DNA of 64,000 nt, taken from contig NZ_CP007142.1 of assembly GCF_000940805.1 (NCBI RefSeq), forward strand, positions 3,572,593-3,636,592, read 5' to 3'. Position numbers and translations under genes: made by a program. Position 1 is the stretch's first letter; each line of letters begins with the position of its first letter. This stretch comes from Gynuella sunshinyii YC6258 (GTDB lineage: Bacteria; Pseudomonadota; Gammaproteobacteria; Pseudomonadales; Natronospirillaceae). Positions 18,971-27,490 of the stretch are shown in pieces. A model generated the notes under the pieces. It was not told where the DNA came from, made no database searches, and was given only the letters and a program-made list of their open reading frames with translations.

Positions 18971-20098
18971 GTGATATTAAAGCAGTGTGGAGATATGAAA
19001 GAAAAGCTGAATAAAGACCAGTACTTGTTGATAGTGGGCTGCGCTGTAAAAGAGGATTTCTCTGCGTGGAACGAATACGTTAAAGAAACTGAAGACCTAA
19101 TAAAATTACGTGAAGCAAATTTTGAAGGTTTAGTGATCAAAGAGGCTATATTCCAGAATAAAAATGGCGAGGGTGCTGATTTTTATGGTGCCAACTTCAG
19201 TAATGCTCACTTATTATCTGTTGATATGACTGACTGCCATTTTATGGAAGCAAACCTTTCATCTGTTCGTGCAGAAGGTTCAGCTTTCCATCGTGCAGAC
19301 TTTGTGAGAGCAGAGCTAACTAAAAGTACTTTTACCCTCTGTAATTTTTATGACGCGTCTTTTCAAGAAGCGAATATGTTTTCTGTAGAATTCTATGAGT
19401 CTCATTTTCAGGATTGCCGTTTCAATCGTGCTGACTTGTCAAAGGCAAAATTTTACGGCGGAGGCTATAACCCGCTTGTGCGTCAAGAGTTACGTTTTAA
19501 CTTATGCGGGGCAAGTTTTTATAATGCTAAGTTTACGAGCGAAACGTATTTTCATTTGGCAGATGTGTCCAAAGAGACGGACTTTCGAACAATTAGCTTC
19601 GAAAGCGCATGCTATTCGGCAGGATTAAGGCAGTCTCTTCAATATTGTAACCGCCGACATAATTGGAATGACTGGTATAAGAATAATGGTTTTTTTAATA
19701 AGCGTTTAGTCCGACTATTTTGGTTTGCATCAAATTATGGAAGCTCTCCCAAACGGGTAATACAGTCATTTTTCTCGGTGTGCTTCTTATATGCATTGAT
19801 TTACTGGTTGTTTCCATCCCTAACCTCTGTCGAGGGAGATATATCATTTATACGTAGTATTTACTTTTCTGTTGTAACTATGACTACGTTAGGTTTTGGT
19901 GATATTTATGCAAATTCTAGTAGTTGGTTTTCTCAGCTGCTATTGACTACTCATGTATTATCAGGGTATGTGTTATTAGGTGCATTAATAACGGTATTAT
20001 CAAATTTATTTTCCGCCGATGGGCCATCGCGAGGATTGGTCAAGCACCCGCCAGAACCAAAGGCAAGAATGAGGATTAGCGTCAAAAATATCACTTAA
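18971..20098 (+). CDS. Pentapeptide-repeat protein with potassium-channel pore
   Basis: A 375-aa membrane protein. Residues about 40-200 form pentapeptide repeats of the A(D/N)LXX / A-F-X-X type (REANFEG, ADFYGANFSNAHL, ADFVRAELTKS, ADLSKAKF), predicting a right-handed beta-helix. The C-terminal part has two membrane helices around a pore loop with selectivity-filter motif TMTTLGFGDI, as in two-helix K+ channels. The helix-pore-helix is fused to a cytosolic beta-helix that may gate it; this is inference. The start could be GTG at 18971, overlapping the end of the 193-bp repeat, or ATG at 18995, whose GGAG is only 2 bases away. An attC follows directly, so this is a cassette gene. Confidence 0.85.
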   Translation: MILKQCGDMKEKLNKDQYLLIVGCAVKEDFSAWNEYVKETEDLIKLREANFEGLVIKEAIFQNKNGEGADFYGANFSNAHLLSVDMTDCHFMEANLSSVRAEGSAFHRADFVRAELTKSTFTLCNFYDASFQEANMFSVEFYESHFQDCRFNRADLSKAKFYGGGYNPLVRQELRFNLCGASFYNAKFTSETYFHLADVSKETDFRTISFESACYSAGLRQSLQYCNRRHNWNDWYKNNGFFNKRLVRLFWFASNYGSSPKRVIQSFFSVCFLYALIYWLFPSLTSVEGDISFIRSIYFSVVTMTTLGFGDIYANSSSWFSQLLLTTHVLSGYVLLGALITVLSNLFSADGPSRGLVKHPPEPKARMRISVKNIT

Positions 20099-20164
20099 CA
20101 AGGTGCTGCTGCGGAAAATTTACTCGCTGGCGCTCCTAAATTTCCGCAGAGCACGGCGTTAAGT
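20093..20164 (+). other. attC site 2
   Basis: ACTTAAC ... GTTAAGT, 72 bases. Paired arms GGTGCTGC / GAGCAC and TGCGGAAA / TTTCCGCA are visible. It overlaps the stop of the channel gene. Confidence 0.85.
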
Positions 20165-20171
20165 GTGAATC

Positions 20172-20426
20172 ATGAACAAACATTGTTGCGAACGGATGGA
20201 AGGCGCAATCAAGCTGGATTGCGAGTTACACGAAGATATTTATTCATGTCCCGATGTTCTTATAAGCTACACATCAAAATTCGACGAATATGGCTTAATC
20301 ATTCATGATGGTGGTTCTGCTTCAATAGCTATCATATTTTGTCCGTGGTGCGGTACGAAGCTGCCTGAATCCAAAAGAGATTTGTGGTTTGATGAATTAG
20401 AGAATAATACAGGACACCCATCTTAA
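20172..20426 (+). pseudogene. DUF6980-type cassette gene, 3' end replaced by a transposon
   Basis: The first 78 codons are nearly identical to the intact copy at 31874-32167: CCERMEGAIKLDCELHED, then FCPWCGTKLPESKRDLWFDELE. They diverge at the codon after DELE, where the RAYT element begins (ACAGGACACCCA at 20409). The frame then ends in transposon sequence. The family is small and Cys-containing, with a CCE N-terminus and a CPWCG probable zinc knuckle; its function is not known. Comparing the two copies places the left end of the inserted element within a few bases. Confidence 0.85.
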
Positions 20427-21679
20427 CTATTGATATTCACGCCAACAGCCGGCATTATTCGATACTGTATATTTATCAGTATAAAGATGTATGATCATGA
20501 CCCGATCAAGGAAGTCGCAAATCTCACTTGAAGCCACGCCTTATTATCACTGTGTTTCCCGCTGTGTCCGTCGGGCGTTTCTGTGTGGAGTTGATGCCCT
20601 CACCCGGATTAGCTACGAACATCGTCGCCAGTGGGTTGAGGATAGACTGTTGTGGCTGGGTGAGATATTCGCCATCGATATCTGCGCTTATGCCGTTATG
20701 TCTAACCATGTCCATGTGGTGCTGCATATTAATGTGCTCCAAAGCCGGCAATGGTCCGCAGAAGACGTTGTGATGCGATGGCATCGTCTGTACAGAGGCT
20801 CAGCACTCAGCCACCGGTTTCTGAAAGGTGATGCCTTCTCACCGGCAGAGCAGCAGGCGTTTGAAGCCTTAGTGGCCCAGTGGCGGGAAACCCTGACTTC
20901 CATCAGTCGGTTTATGGCGGTGCTTAATGAAGGTATCGCCCGGCGTGCCAATGCCGAAGATCGCTGTACCGGTCGTTTCTGGGAGGGCAGGTTTAAGTCT
21001 CAAGCATTGCTCGACGAACAGGCCTTAGCCGCCTGTATGGCGTATGTGGATCTGAATCCCATTCGAGCCAGGATGGCTGTGATACACCGGAAACGTCTGA
21101 CCATACCTCCGTTCAAATGCGTATTGCGTGCGCCAAGGCGTCCAAACAACCCGGTGATTTACTTCCTTTTGTTGGCAATCCCAGCGCAGACATGCCCGAA
21201 GGTTTGCCATTCCAATTAAGCGATTACCTGGAATTGGTGGATTGGACCGGCAGAGCGATTCGGGAAGACAAACGTGGATCTATTGCAGAATCACTTCCTC
21301 CCATTCTGACCCGCCTGAATATTTCCGGTAAACAGTGGCAACAATTAACACAGCAATTTGAAAAACAGTTCAGGTGTTTTGCCGGGCAGAGGTCGTCGTT
21401 TGAGAAAGTCAGAGATTATTTTCAGTTAAGCCGAACACCACCGAATTTGTTGGCGACCTGATTTCATATCACACCATCAAGTATCCTACTTAAAAGCCTG
21501 ACTCCTCAAGTAACCTGCTACGCCTCCAGGTCAGCCAGAACTATATTTTTGTTTGCTTTGGAACAAGATGTATATAGTTTGGTTATGTAGTAAACCTGAT
21601 TCATTCGGTTTTTTTTACAAGGTAGTAGCGAATCATCGTTGCCTTGTTTCGTTTTTTTATTTTAAAGTGGGTGTCCTGT
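20409..21679 (+). mobile_element. RAYT element copy 1 (REP-associated Y1 transposase)
   Basis: A 1271-bp unit bounded by ACAGGACACCCA on the left and its inverted form TGGGTGTCCTGT on the right. It contains a frameshifted HUH transposase gene and about 200 bases of 3' non-coding sequence with TGTATATAGTTTGGTT and a T-rich stem region. It interrupted a DUF6980 cassette. The right flank runs into the second 193-bp repeat rather than the rest of that cassette, so a deletion or rearrangement followed insertion. Confidence 0.85.
20497..21461 (+). pseudogene. REP-associated tyrosine transposase, frameshifted copy
   Basis: The N-terminal part (YYHCVSRCVRRAFLCG, HUH motif in SNHVHVVLH, RFWEGRFKSQ, and the presumed catalytic Tyr in AYVDLNPIRARMA) is read in frame from ATG 20497. 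An extra two bases at about 21078-21081 (GGCTGTGATAC against GGCTGATAC in the intact copy) shift the frame, so the first frame stops at 21219. The C-terminal region (MPEGLPFQLSDYLELVDW to PPNLLAT) continues in another frame to 21461. Otherwise it is almost identical to the intact copy at 34130. Confidence 0.9.
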
Positions 21680-21692
21680 TATATTAATAAAA

Positions 21693-21885
21693 CCATGAAT
21701 TCAGTGGCCTGCAGGCGACCGATTTTTCTGGATACTGCGTCTCCAGACCGAATATCCAACGAGCGAAATTGACAGAAATGGGCTGTGTGCCTATGTTGAT
21801 GGGATTTGATGAGACTGAGTGAGTTTGGCGGCTCAGGCAAAAGCGTCTTCTGGATATTTTGTCAGATGACGTGGAATAACTGTTA
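21693..21885 (+). repeat. 193-bp direct repeat, copy 2
   Basis: Near-identical to 18777-18969, including the palindrome at 21728-21759 with its two outer arms mutated (CTGGATAC...ATATCCAA). It ends in AACTGTTA 35 bases before the TTG start of the next gene. Confidence 0.85.
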
Positions 21886-21920
21886 GCATACCGATTCATC
21901 CATAAAACGGAGTTAGAATT

Positions 21921-23174
21921 TTGAATCGCACTATAAACATTCGTATAACTGATTCAACAAATAAGTCTTGGCAATTCACAGGTCTTAGAGAGCTATACGA
22001 GTTTATTGATTCAGAAAAGACCTACTGGAAAGAGAAACGGGATTTATTGGCAAAAAATGAGAGAAATGTGCATCAGTACATGAATGCTCATGCCGTATTA
22101 CAAAATATCACCAATACAATCGATAGCTGGAAAGACAACCTTGAAGCCTGGGATGACAATCAATTCAATCAACAATTCCAGAATCTTCAGCGAAATAGTT
22201 TCAACAACCTGAATAGCCAATGGATGTGGAGTGGACACCCATATAGTAGTGTTTATGCCAAGTGTCATGAATTACACGGAAGCGTAGCGGCGACAGCATT
22301 TATTGACTTCGTGGTACGAGGACAGATAAGTAATAACAATACTCGGCAAGGATTTACGGGCTTAATGCTTGCTTATGAGTTTATTAACCAAGATTCTGAA
22401 TTAGTTAAGAGGCGCAATGGTGAAAAGGTTTCGCTTGGGCATTTAAGAAATCAGTTAAACGAAACAACTAGCAAACTAATTGGTGAGGTTGAGGATTTCA
22501 AGTCCGATTTCTCTCGCTGGGATGAACAAACTAGAAGTGATTGGAGTGAGTGGAAGGAGAATGTTTCTACTGCATGGGATGAATGGATGCAGACATCTTC
22601 GGCTGAGCATTCAGATCAGTTATCTTCCCAAAAGGATGAGTTCATAAATTATATGGATGGCTGTAGAACAAGGATTGCCGACTTAGAGAATACATATCAG
22701 GAAAAGCTCAGATTAGAAAAACCAGCAGATTATTGGAAGAAGGCGGCAAGAAAGTATGGCATTCAAGGCGGATTATGGAGTTTGGCTCTAGTATTTTCTA
22801 TGTTGTTAGGCTTCGTCTATTTCTATGATTTCTTTATAGCGTGGTTAAAAGGCCAAGAAATTGGAGTAAAACTGCATACGTTGCAGGGGATAGTTATCTT
22901 CGGATCGATAATAACGGTTTACGCTTTCCTTATTAAAACGATTTCCAGGCTAGCGTTTAGTGCTTTTCATCTTATGAGGGATGCAGAAGAACGAGAACAG
23001 CTAACTTATCTTTACCTTGCGCTTAATCATGGAGGAGATATTGATGCAAGTTCTAGAGAGATCGTGTTACAAGCATTGTTTAGTCGCACCGAGACAGGTC
23101 TTCTAGCATCTGAGTCAGGTCCAACCATGCCAGGCATGGCCGAACTTATTAGAACAGCGAGTAAGGCCAAATAA
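21921..23174 (+). CDS. DUF6161-like membrane protein with coiled coil
   Basis: A 417-aa protein with a TTG start, GGAG about 9 bases upstream. Residues about 170-270 are a Trp- and charge-rich helical stretch (DEQTRSDWSEWKENV, AWDEWMQ) likely to form a coiled coil. Two membrane helices follow near 288-306 and 324-345. The C-terminal cytosolic tail (REQLTYLYLALNHGGDID, VLQALFSRTETGLL, PTMPGM) matches what I remember of DUF6161. No catalytic motif is visible and the function is unknown. An attC follows, so it is a cassette gene, long for this array. Codon 117 region contains the chance-looking string GTGGACACCCAT. Confidence 0.7.
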   Translation: MNRTINIRITDSTNKSWQFTGLRELYEFIDSEKTYWKEKRDLLAKNERNVHQYMNAHAVLQNITNTIDSWKDNLEAWDDNQFNQQFQNLQRNSFNNLNSQWMWSGHPYSSVYAKCHELHGSVAATAFIDFVVRGQISNNNTRQGFTGLMLAYEFINQDSELVKRRNGEKVSLGHLRNQLNETTSKLIGEVEDFKSDFSRWDEQTRSDWSEWKENVSTAWDEWMQTSSAEHSDQLSSQKDEFINYMDGCRTRIADLENTYQEKLRLEKPADYWKKAARKYGIQGGLWSLALVFSMLLGFVYFYDFFIAWLKGQEIGVKLHTLQGIVIFGSIITVYAFLIKTISRLAFSAFHLMRDAEEREQLTYLYLALNHGGDIDASSREIVLQALFSRTETGLLASESGPTMPGMAELIRTASKAK

Positions 23175-23189
23175 TGCGCACGAGAAATA

Positions 23190-23262
23190 TGCTAACAATC
23201 GCGTCAATTGGGACTGGTTTTCCGCTAGCGCTCCAAACCAGCCCATTACGCGGGCGTTAGGC
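23190..23262 (+). other. attC site 3
   Basis: TGCTAAC ... GTTAGGC with GCGTC / GACTGG / CCAG / ACGCGGGC arms; 73 bases. Confidence 0.85.
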
Positions 23263-23281
23263 GAAAGGTAATCCCATAGAT

Positions 23282-23626
23282 ATGATTGATAAAGAAGAAC
23301 TACACAACATAAATTATGCAGTTGATAACTTTCGTCATTTTCTCTCTGATTCTGAGCGAGTGGCTTTGGATGCAGTCGCGCTAAATGTGACTGGCCTTGG
23401 GGATGATAAAGTATCTATTCATATTAAAGGATGTGCAGAGCCATCGGAAGACGTAAGAGAATTACTAAAAGATGGTATGTCTGCCCTGAGGCGGAAGTTG
23501 GCAACAAAGCTACTTTCAGAATATCGTAACGAAATATATACAAATAGCTGTTCTAAATGTGGAAAGTTGCCTAAAACTCCAAAGGCTAGAATGTGCACGT
23601 GGTGTGGTCATTCATGGTTCGAGTAA
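23282..23626 (+). CDS. Hypothetical protein with C-terminal zinc ribbon
   Basis: A 114-aa cassette gene between two attC sites. The first 85 residues are mixed helix and strand with no recognised motif. The last 30 contain CSKCG and CTWCG, spaced 15 residues apart, a likely zinc-ribbon. Start ATG, with a weak AAGG-type ribosome-binding site. I do not recognise the family. Confidence 0.7.
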   Translation: MIDKEELHNINYAVDNFRHFLSDSERVALDAVALNVTGLGDDKVSIHIKGCAEPSEDVRELLKDGMSALRRKLATKLLSEYRNEIYTNSCSKCGKLPKTPKARMCTWCGHSWFE

Positions 23627-23630
23627 ATGC

Positions 23631-23747
23631 GCCTAACAAATTGCTCAATTTGACGCAGCGGTCTACGTTCCTTTTTGTGCATTCGCTTCGCTCATTTTTG
23701 CACAAAAATGCACTCCAACCGCTGCGCAAATTAGCAAGGCGTTAGAA
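23631..23747 (+). other. attC site 4
   Basis: GCCTAAC ... GTTAGAA, 117 bases, with long arms ATTTGACGCAGCGG / CCGCTGCGCAAAT and TTTTTGTGCA / TGCACAAAAA. Confidence 0.85.
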
Positions 23748-23770
23748 TTGGTTCTTCATTCAAGTAAATT

Positions 23771-23926
23771 ATGGTTCCGTGGCACAGTCAAATCCGCTAC
23801 GGTGCAAAGTTAAAATCAGGTGGTATCCAATCGTTAAACTGGGTGCCAAGTTACCATAAAATTGGGTTTGTCCAGTGGCAATTGTTATTCAAAGTTCAAT
23901 GGTTTCCCGGTCATGCACAATTCTAA
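23771..23926 (+). CDS. 51-aa cassette peptide, copy 1
   Basis: A 51-codon frame, MVPWHSQIRYGAKLK and onward, ending WFPGHAQF, rich in Trp, Gln and aromatic residues. The frame and spacing are kept in three copies in this window (also 29996 and 30738), with a few substitutions. Each copy fills nearly the whole of a short cassette and overlaps its attC. That argues it is a real gene or at least the conserved body of a cassette. No strong ribosome-binding site is seen (TCAAGTAAATT). Function unknown. The similar surrounding sequence could instead be an RNA or a promoter-bearing cassette. Confidence 0.5.
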   Translation: MVPWHSQIRYGAKLKSGGIQSLNWVPSYHKIGFVQWQLLFKVQWFPGHAQF

Positions 23927-23975
23927 CAATACAAAGCTGCGGACCACTTCGTGTCAGCTGTTTTAAGCGTTAAAT
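23921..23975 (+). other. attC site 5
   Basis: TTCTAAC ... GTTAAAT, 55 bases, short form. The arm GCTGCGGACCAC / GTGTCAGC is damaged compared with copies at 30146 and 30888. Confidence 0.8.
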
Positions 23976-24011
23976 GCTTGAAATCGTTCAAACCAATTAA
24001 GGAGAGTTAGC

Positions 24012-25118
24012 TTGAGTAGCGAAGAAGAAAAAGCAGTAGAAGATTCTCAGGACGATGCTCCAGAGAATGGTGACGTATCGACGCCAAAACAAAGGCGAAA
24101 GAAATCAAAAGGAACCCGTCCATTTCCCGTTAATACAATTGAAGAATCGATTGCCGTAGCCAAAGTTATTCGTGAATTTAATGGCGGCAACCCTTGGGGT
24201 CCAGATGATATAGCCAAGGCATTGAAGGTCGGAAAGGGTAATAATCTATACTATTTGACGGCTTCGTCCCGAGACTATGGTTTCACAGAAGGAACAATAA
24301 GAGCCGAAAAAATATCATTGGCTAACCTGGGTAAAAATGTAGTTTATGCCCGCTCTAAAGAGGAGGAAGTGCAAGCATATGCCGCAGCCTTCAATAACGT
24401 TCCATTATTTAAATCTGTCCACGAATATTACAAAGGTAGAGAACTTCCTCAAATTGATTATCTCCGAAATACATTAGTAACTGAGTTCTCATTAGATGAA
24501 GAGTTTCATGATGAATTTTATGAAACCTACCAGAAAAACATCCGATTCCTAGCCGATAATAAAGTTCTTGATGCAAAAGTTTCAGGGCCTCAATCAACGC
24601 CAAAACAACACTCTGATGATTCCTTAATATTGGGTGAGCCTGAAGGAAAGTCATCCCTTGTAGCATTTGTTGCAATGCCATTCTCAGAAAAGAGTGGGGA
24701 TTATCCGGATGGTTTCTTTGATGAAGTTCTAACTCAAATAATTACTCCTGCCGCAATCAGTGCGGGCTTCAAAGCCGAAACAGCAAAGAAAATGGGTAGT
24801 GATGTAATTCAATCGACCATTATTGGTGACCTAACTAAAGCAGACCTAGTAATTGTTGATTTAACTGAACACAACCCCAATGTTCTCTTCGAGCTTGGTT
24901 GGCGTATGGCAATAGACAAGCCAGTAGTTCTTATAAGAGCAATTGGAACCAAACCAATCTTCGATGTTGATCATATGCTGAGAGTATTTGACTATGATCC
25001 AAGGTTGTGGAAAAGCACAATTGAGAAAGATATTCCGAAGATGGCAGAACACATCAAGGCGAGTTGGAAAAATCGGAATAGCGATAAGACATATGCAAAA
25101 ATGCTGAATAGTAAGTAG
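24012..25118 (+). CDS. Cassette protein with deoxyribosyltransferase/TIR-like C-terminal domain
   Basis: A 368-aa protein with a TTG start and GGAGAG 5 bases upstream. Residues about 35-190 include a winged-helix-like segment (NPWGPDDIAKALKVG, DYGFTEGTI). Residues 215-345 are a Rossmann-like domain with FVAMPFSE, STIIGDLTKADLVIVDL and HNPNVLFELGWRMAIDKPVVLI. This is the pattern of nucleoside 2-deoxyribosyltransferase-like and TIR-related domains that cleave nucleotide glycosidic bonds, several of which act as immune effectors. The sensor-plus-effector layout in a mobile cassette suggests an anti-phage or stress role, but that is inference. Catalytic residues cannot be assigned without alignment. 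An attC follows. Confidence 0.7.
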   Translation: MSSEEEKAVEDSQDDAPENGDVSTPKQRRKKSKGTRPFPVNTIEESIAVAKVIREFNGGNPWGPDDIAKALKVGKGNNLYYLTASSRDYGFTEGTIRAEKISLANLGKNVVYARSKEEEVQAYAAAFNNVPLFKSVHEYYKGRELPQIDYLRNTLVTEFSLDEEFHDEFYETYQKNIRFLADNKVLDAKVSGPQSTPKQHSDDSLILGEPEGKSSLVAFVAMPFSEKSGDYPDGFFDEVLTQIITPAAISAGFKAETAKKMGSDVIQSTIIGDLTKADLVIVDLTEHNPNVLFELGWRMAIDKPVVLIRAIGTKPIFDVDHMLRVFDYDPRLWKSTIEKDIPKMAEHIKASWKNRNSDKTYAKMLNSK

Positions 25119-25123
25119 TAGGC

Positions 25124-25237
25124 ATTTAACAAGCGCGTGCAAGGGACAAAACTACGCTCCAACAAATTGTGGCTCGCTTTGCTCACTTTACCACAATTTG
25201 TTTCCGCTACGTTTTGTCCCTGACGCGAGCGTTAAGG
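25124..25237 (+). other. attC site 6
   Basis: ATTTAAC ... GTTAAGG, 114 bases, with arms AGGGACAAAACTACG / CGTTTTGTCCCT and AACAAATTGTGG / CCACAATTTGTT. Confidence 0.85.
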
Positions 25238-25242
25238 TATTT

Positions 25243-25737
25243 ATGGAACGTATTCGAAAAATAAAAACAGGCGATGCTGAGGAGCTCCGGAGGTTATACG
25301 GTTCCGTAGTAAATGAAGAGCTTCCATACATACTTAGAAATAGCGTTCCGAGTGTCGAAGAAGAAACACGTTTTATTCAGTCTGTATTGGATAATGACGG
25401 TACGATTCTCGTATATGAGAGAGAAAATGGTTCCTTAATCGGAATGTTAACCATAAATAGAATGCCTCATCCTCAACTTAGTCATCGGGCAAGCTTTGGC
25501 ATTTCTGTTTCTAAGTCTCATCGGAGTCAGGGTATTGGAGAAAGTCTAATTCAACACGCAAAGGTGTGGTGTAAGGACAATGGCATTTCTCAATTGAGCC
25601 TAGAAGTATTGGCTTCAAACCCCGCAATCTCTTTGTACGAAAGGCTGGGTTTTGTAGTGATTGGAGAAAATAGCATGGGTATTAAGCTAGAAAAAGAATA
25701 CCATCCTGTCTTAACAATGGCGGTACCAATATCTTAA
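25243..25737 (+). CDS. GNAT family N-acetyltransferase (cassette)
   Basis: A 164-aa protein beginning MERIRKIKTGDAEELRRLY, 5 bases after the attC core. It has the acetyl-CoA loop VSKSHRSQGIGESL and the C-terminal NPAISLYERLGFVVIGE segment of RimI-like GNATs, so it probably acetylates an amine of a small molecule or protein. The frame is open 15 codons further upstream, but that part lies inside the attC, so the ATG at 25243 is preferred. Confidence 0.85.
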   Translation: MERIRKIKTGDAEELRRLYGSVVNEELPYILRNSVPSVEEETRFIQSVLDNDGTILVYERENGSLIGMLTINRMPHPQLSHRASFGISVSKSHRSQGIGESLIQHAKVWCKDNGISQLSLEVLASNPAISLYERLGFVVIGENSMGIKLEKEYHPVLTMAVPIS

Positions 25738-25826
25738 CAAAACGCTGAAGCAATTCAGCCCTAAATTCACCGCTACGCGGCGGGCTGTGGACTCGCATTC
25801 GCTCGCCGCTTAGCTACACGTTAAGT
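25732..25826 (+). other. attC site 7
   Basis: TCTTAAC ... GTTAAGT, 95 bases, with GCGGCGGGC / GCTCGCCGC arms; overlaps the acetyltransferase stop. Confidence 0.8.
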
Positions 25827-25835
25827 TTAAGAATC

Positions 25836-26189
25836 ATGAATCGAGCACTTGCACAAAAAGTAATTGGTCTGGCTCTTGTTCTGAGTGGCGTAGTACTCCT
25901 TGCTCTCAAAGTAACGAGCATCCCCGAAGCTAAGGAAAATTGGGACGCTTGGGCTTCTCCGGGTCGCGGCACATTCTTATTCATTGGGGTATTAGCTGCT
26001 GAGTTATTATTTTTAGCCGCTCGTTTTTTCCTGGGTTACGTTCATTTAACGGGCAAGCACCTTGGCCCTTGGAGTTTCTATCCCTTGGTGGTGTTTGTTG
26101 CACTAAGTGGCCTATCAGGCATTATTTTAGGTGTTGCGAGTTTAGCTATTCGTTTTGGGCAAGGTCAGAGTCATGCTGCAAAAACTTAA
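25836..26189 (+). CDS. Small integral membrane protein (cassette)
   Basis: 117 aa with three predicted membrane helices (VIGLALVLSGVVLLAL, FLFIGVLAAELLFLAARFF, FYPLVVFVALSGLSGII) and a short polar tail. The ATG is 10 bases after the attC core. No catalytic residue pattern or known family is recognised. It is flanked by attC sites 7 and 8. Confidence 0.7.
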   Translation: MNRALAQKVIGLALVLSGVVLLALKVTSIPEAKENWDAWASPGRGTFLFIGVLAAELLFLAARFFLGYVHLTGKHLGPWSFYPLVVFVALSGLSGIILGVASLAIRFGQGQSHAAKT

Positions 26190-26238
26190 CAAATAAGAAT
26201 ATGTCGCGCGATAGCCGCGACATATTCCATTGTTGAAC
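26184..26238 (+). other. attC site 8, core used as IS91-like insertion point
   Basis: ACTTAAC ... GTTGAAC, 55 bases, with strong arms GAATATGTCGCG / CGCGACATATTC. Its last four bases, GAAC, are the target flank expected beside the origin end of IS91-family elements, and the IS91-like element begins right after. Confidence 0.8.
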
Positions 26239-26443
26239 AAGCCCGGTCCACAGTGTCTGCCTTCTTATTTATAGGGAATATATCGTTGAGTGTTTTCTCT
26301 TTTCCTGACGCCTGTATCCGCGTCACTTTTCTTCAGCCGAGTACCAGCCTCACCCGGTCGGTGATATTTTTTTCACGGCTCCCATCGTTTCTTTAGTCCT
26401 CTTCTGCAGGTGACTTATCGGCACTGTATGTACGCAGAACTTG

Positions 26444-27490
26444 TTATCCTGGTGGTCGTTTTCGTCTCGTAATATTGGTGATCACCATCGCCTGCTGACA
26501 ATACGGACACAGAAAACACGCTCGCTTAATCGGCTCAATCCTCGAAAGGTTCACACGCAATACCCACTGAATTATTTTCAGCAACGCTTTGGCATTACCG
26601 TGCAGGAAACCGTAATCGCGTACGCGCCTAAACCCGGTTGGCAACACGTGTTGCAGTAGCAACAGCAGAAAATCCTCACCCGGCAGGGTTCGGGTTTGCA
26701 CCGTTTGAGTTTGATTGTCTGTATACCGGAACGTCACCTGTTGACCATCGTCACTCAACAGATTGTGATTGCTGAGAACACCGCGATATAAATAACGCGA
26801 CAGATACTTCAACGCACTTTCACCGTGCCCGACGTCCTGGCATTGAACGACCCACTGCGAGGGTGTTGTTGGCAAGGCCAGTCCAGCGTCTCTCAATTGC
26901 GTTAACAACCGTGCCCGAAATACCTTGGCCAGCGCCCGGCCATTAAACAGATAATTGCCCTTCAGTTTGCGCCATTCTTTATGTGCCCGGTGAACACCGC
27001 CACCCGGTACGACGATATGCACATGCGGGTGATAGTCGAGTCGTCGGGTATGGGTGTGCAGCACAGCGGTCAGCCCCAACCTCGCGTGCAACCGGGGTGA
27101 GTTCAGGGCAAAGTCCTGCAAGGTTTTGGCGGCACACTGGAACAGTGCCGCATAGACAATGCGTGGATGGTGTTGTGCGAGCGCGCGCAACTCATACGGC
27201 AGTGTGAACGTGGCCAGAAAGTAACGCACCGGTAACCGCTTCTGTTGTTGTCGTACCAACCATTGGCGGGTGTTGTGATGCTGGCACTGATTGCAGAAGC
27301 GATGGCCGCACGCCAGATGGCGTTCCATTGTGCCCGCACACTGCCGACAGGCCAGATCCATTGTGCCGTACCGTTCGGTACGACAGCCCAGCAAAGCATG
27401 GATGGCGGAACGCTGTTGCGCGGTGATTTGAACGCCCGGTCGTGCCAGCAACCGGGGCCAGTAGCGTTCAATAATCTCAACCAGGGTCAT
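26444..27490 (-). CDS. IS91 family transposase (Y2 HUH)
   Basis: A 348-aa rolling-circle transposase. The N-terminal zinc finger (CRQCAGTMERHLACGHRFCNQCQH) is followed by the HUH metal site in YHPHVHIVVPGG and the two-tyrosine helix in LKYLSRYLYRG. The C-terminus has a CPYCQQ knuckle. IS91-type enzymes nick at the origin end and move one strand by replicative rolling circle. The start overlaps the stop of the upstream recombinase by 14 bases, so the two are likely co-translated. All key residues appear intact. Confidence 0.93.
   Translation of the reverse strand: MTLVEIIERYWPRLLARPGVQITAQQRSAIHALLGCRTERYGTMDLACRQCAGTMERHLACGHRFCNQCQHHNTRQWLVRQQQKRLPVRYFLATFTLPYELRALAQHHPRIVYAALFQCAAKTLQDFALNSPRLHARLGLTAVLHTHTRRLDYHPHVHIVVPGGGVHRAHKEWRKLKGNYLFNGRALAKVFRARLLTQLRDAGLALPTTPSQWVVQCQDVGHGESALKYLSRYLYRGVLSNHNLLSDDGQQVTFRYTDNQTQTVQTRTLPGEDFLLLLLQHVLPTGFRRVRDYGFLHGNAKALLKIIQWVLRVNLSRIEPIKRACFLCPYCQQAMVITNITRRKRPPG

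Noticed and set aside
22228-22245. GGACACCCA unit inside the DUF6161 gene
   Set aside because: A single unit without neighbours and without the flanking AGG/CTT bases; expected now and then by chance in 64 kb.
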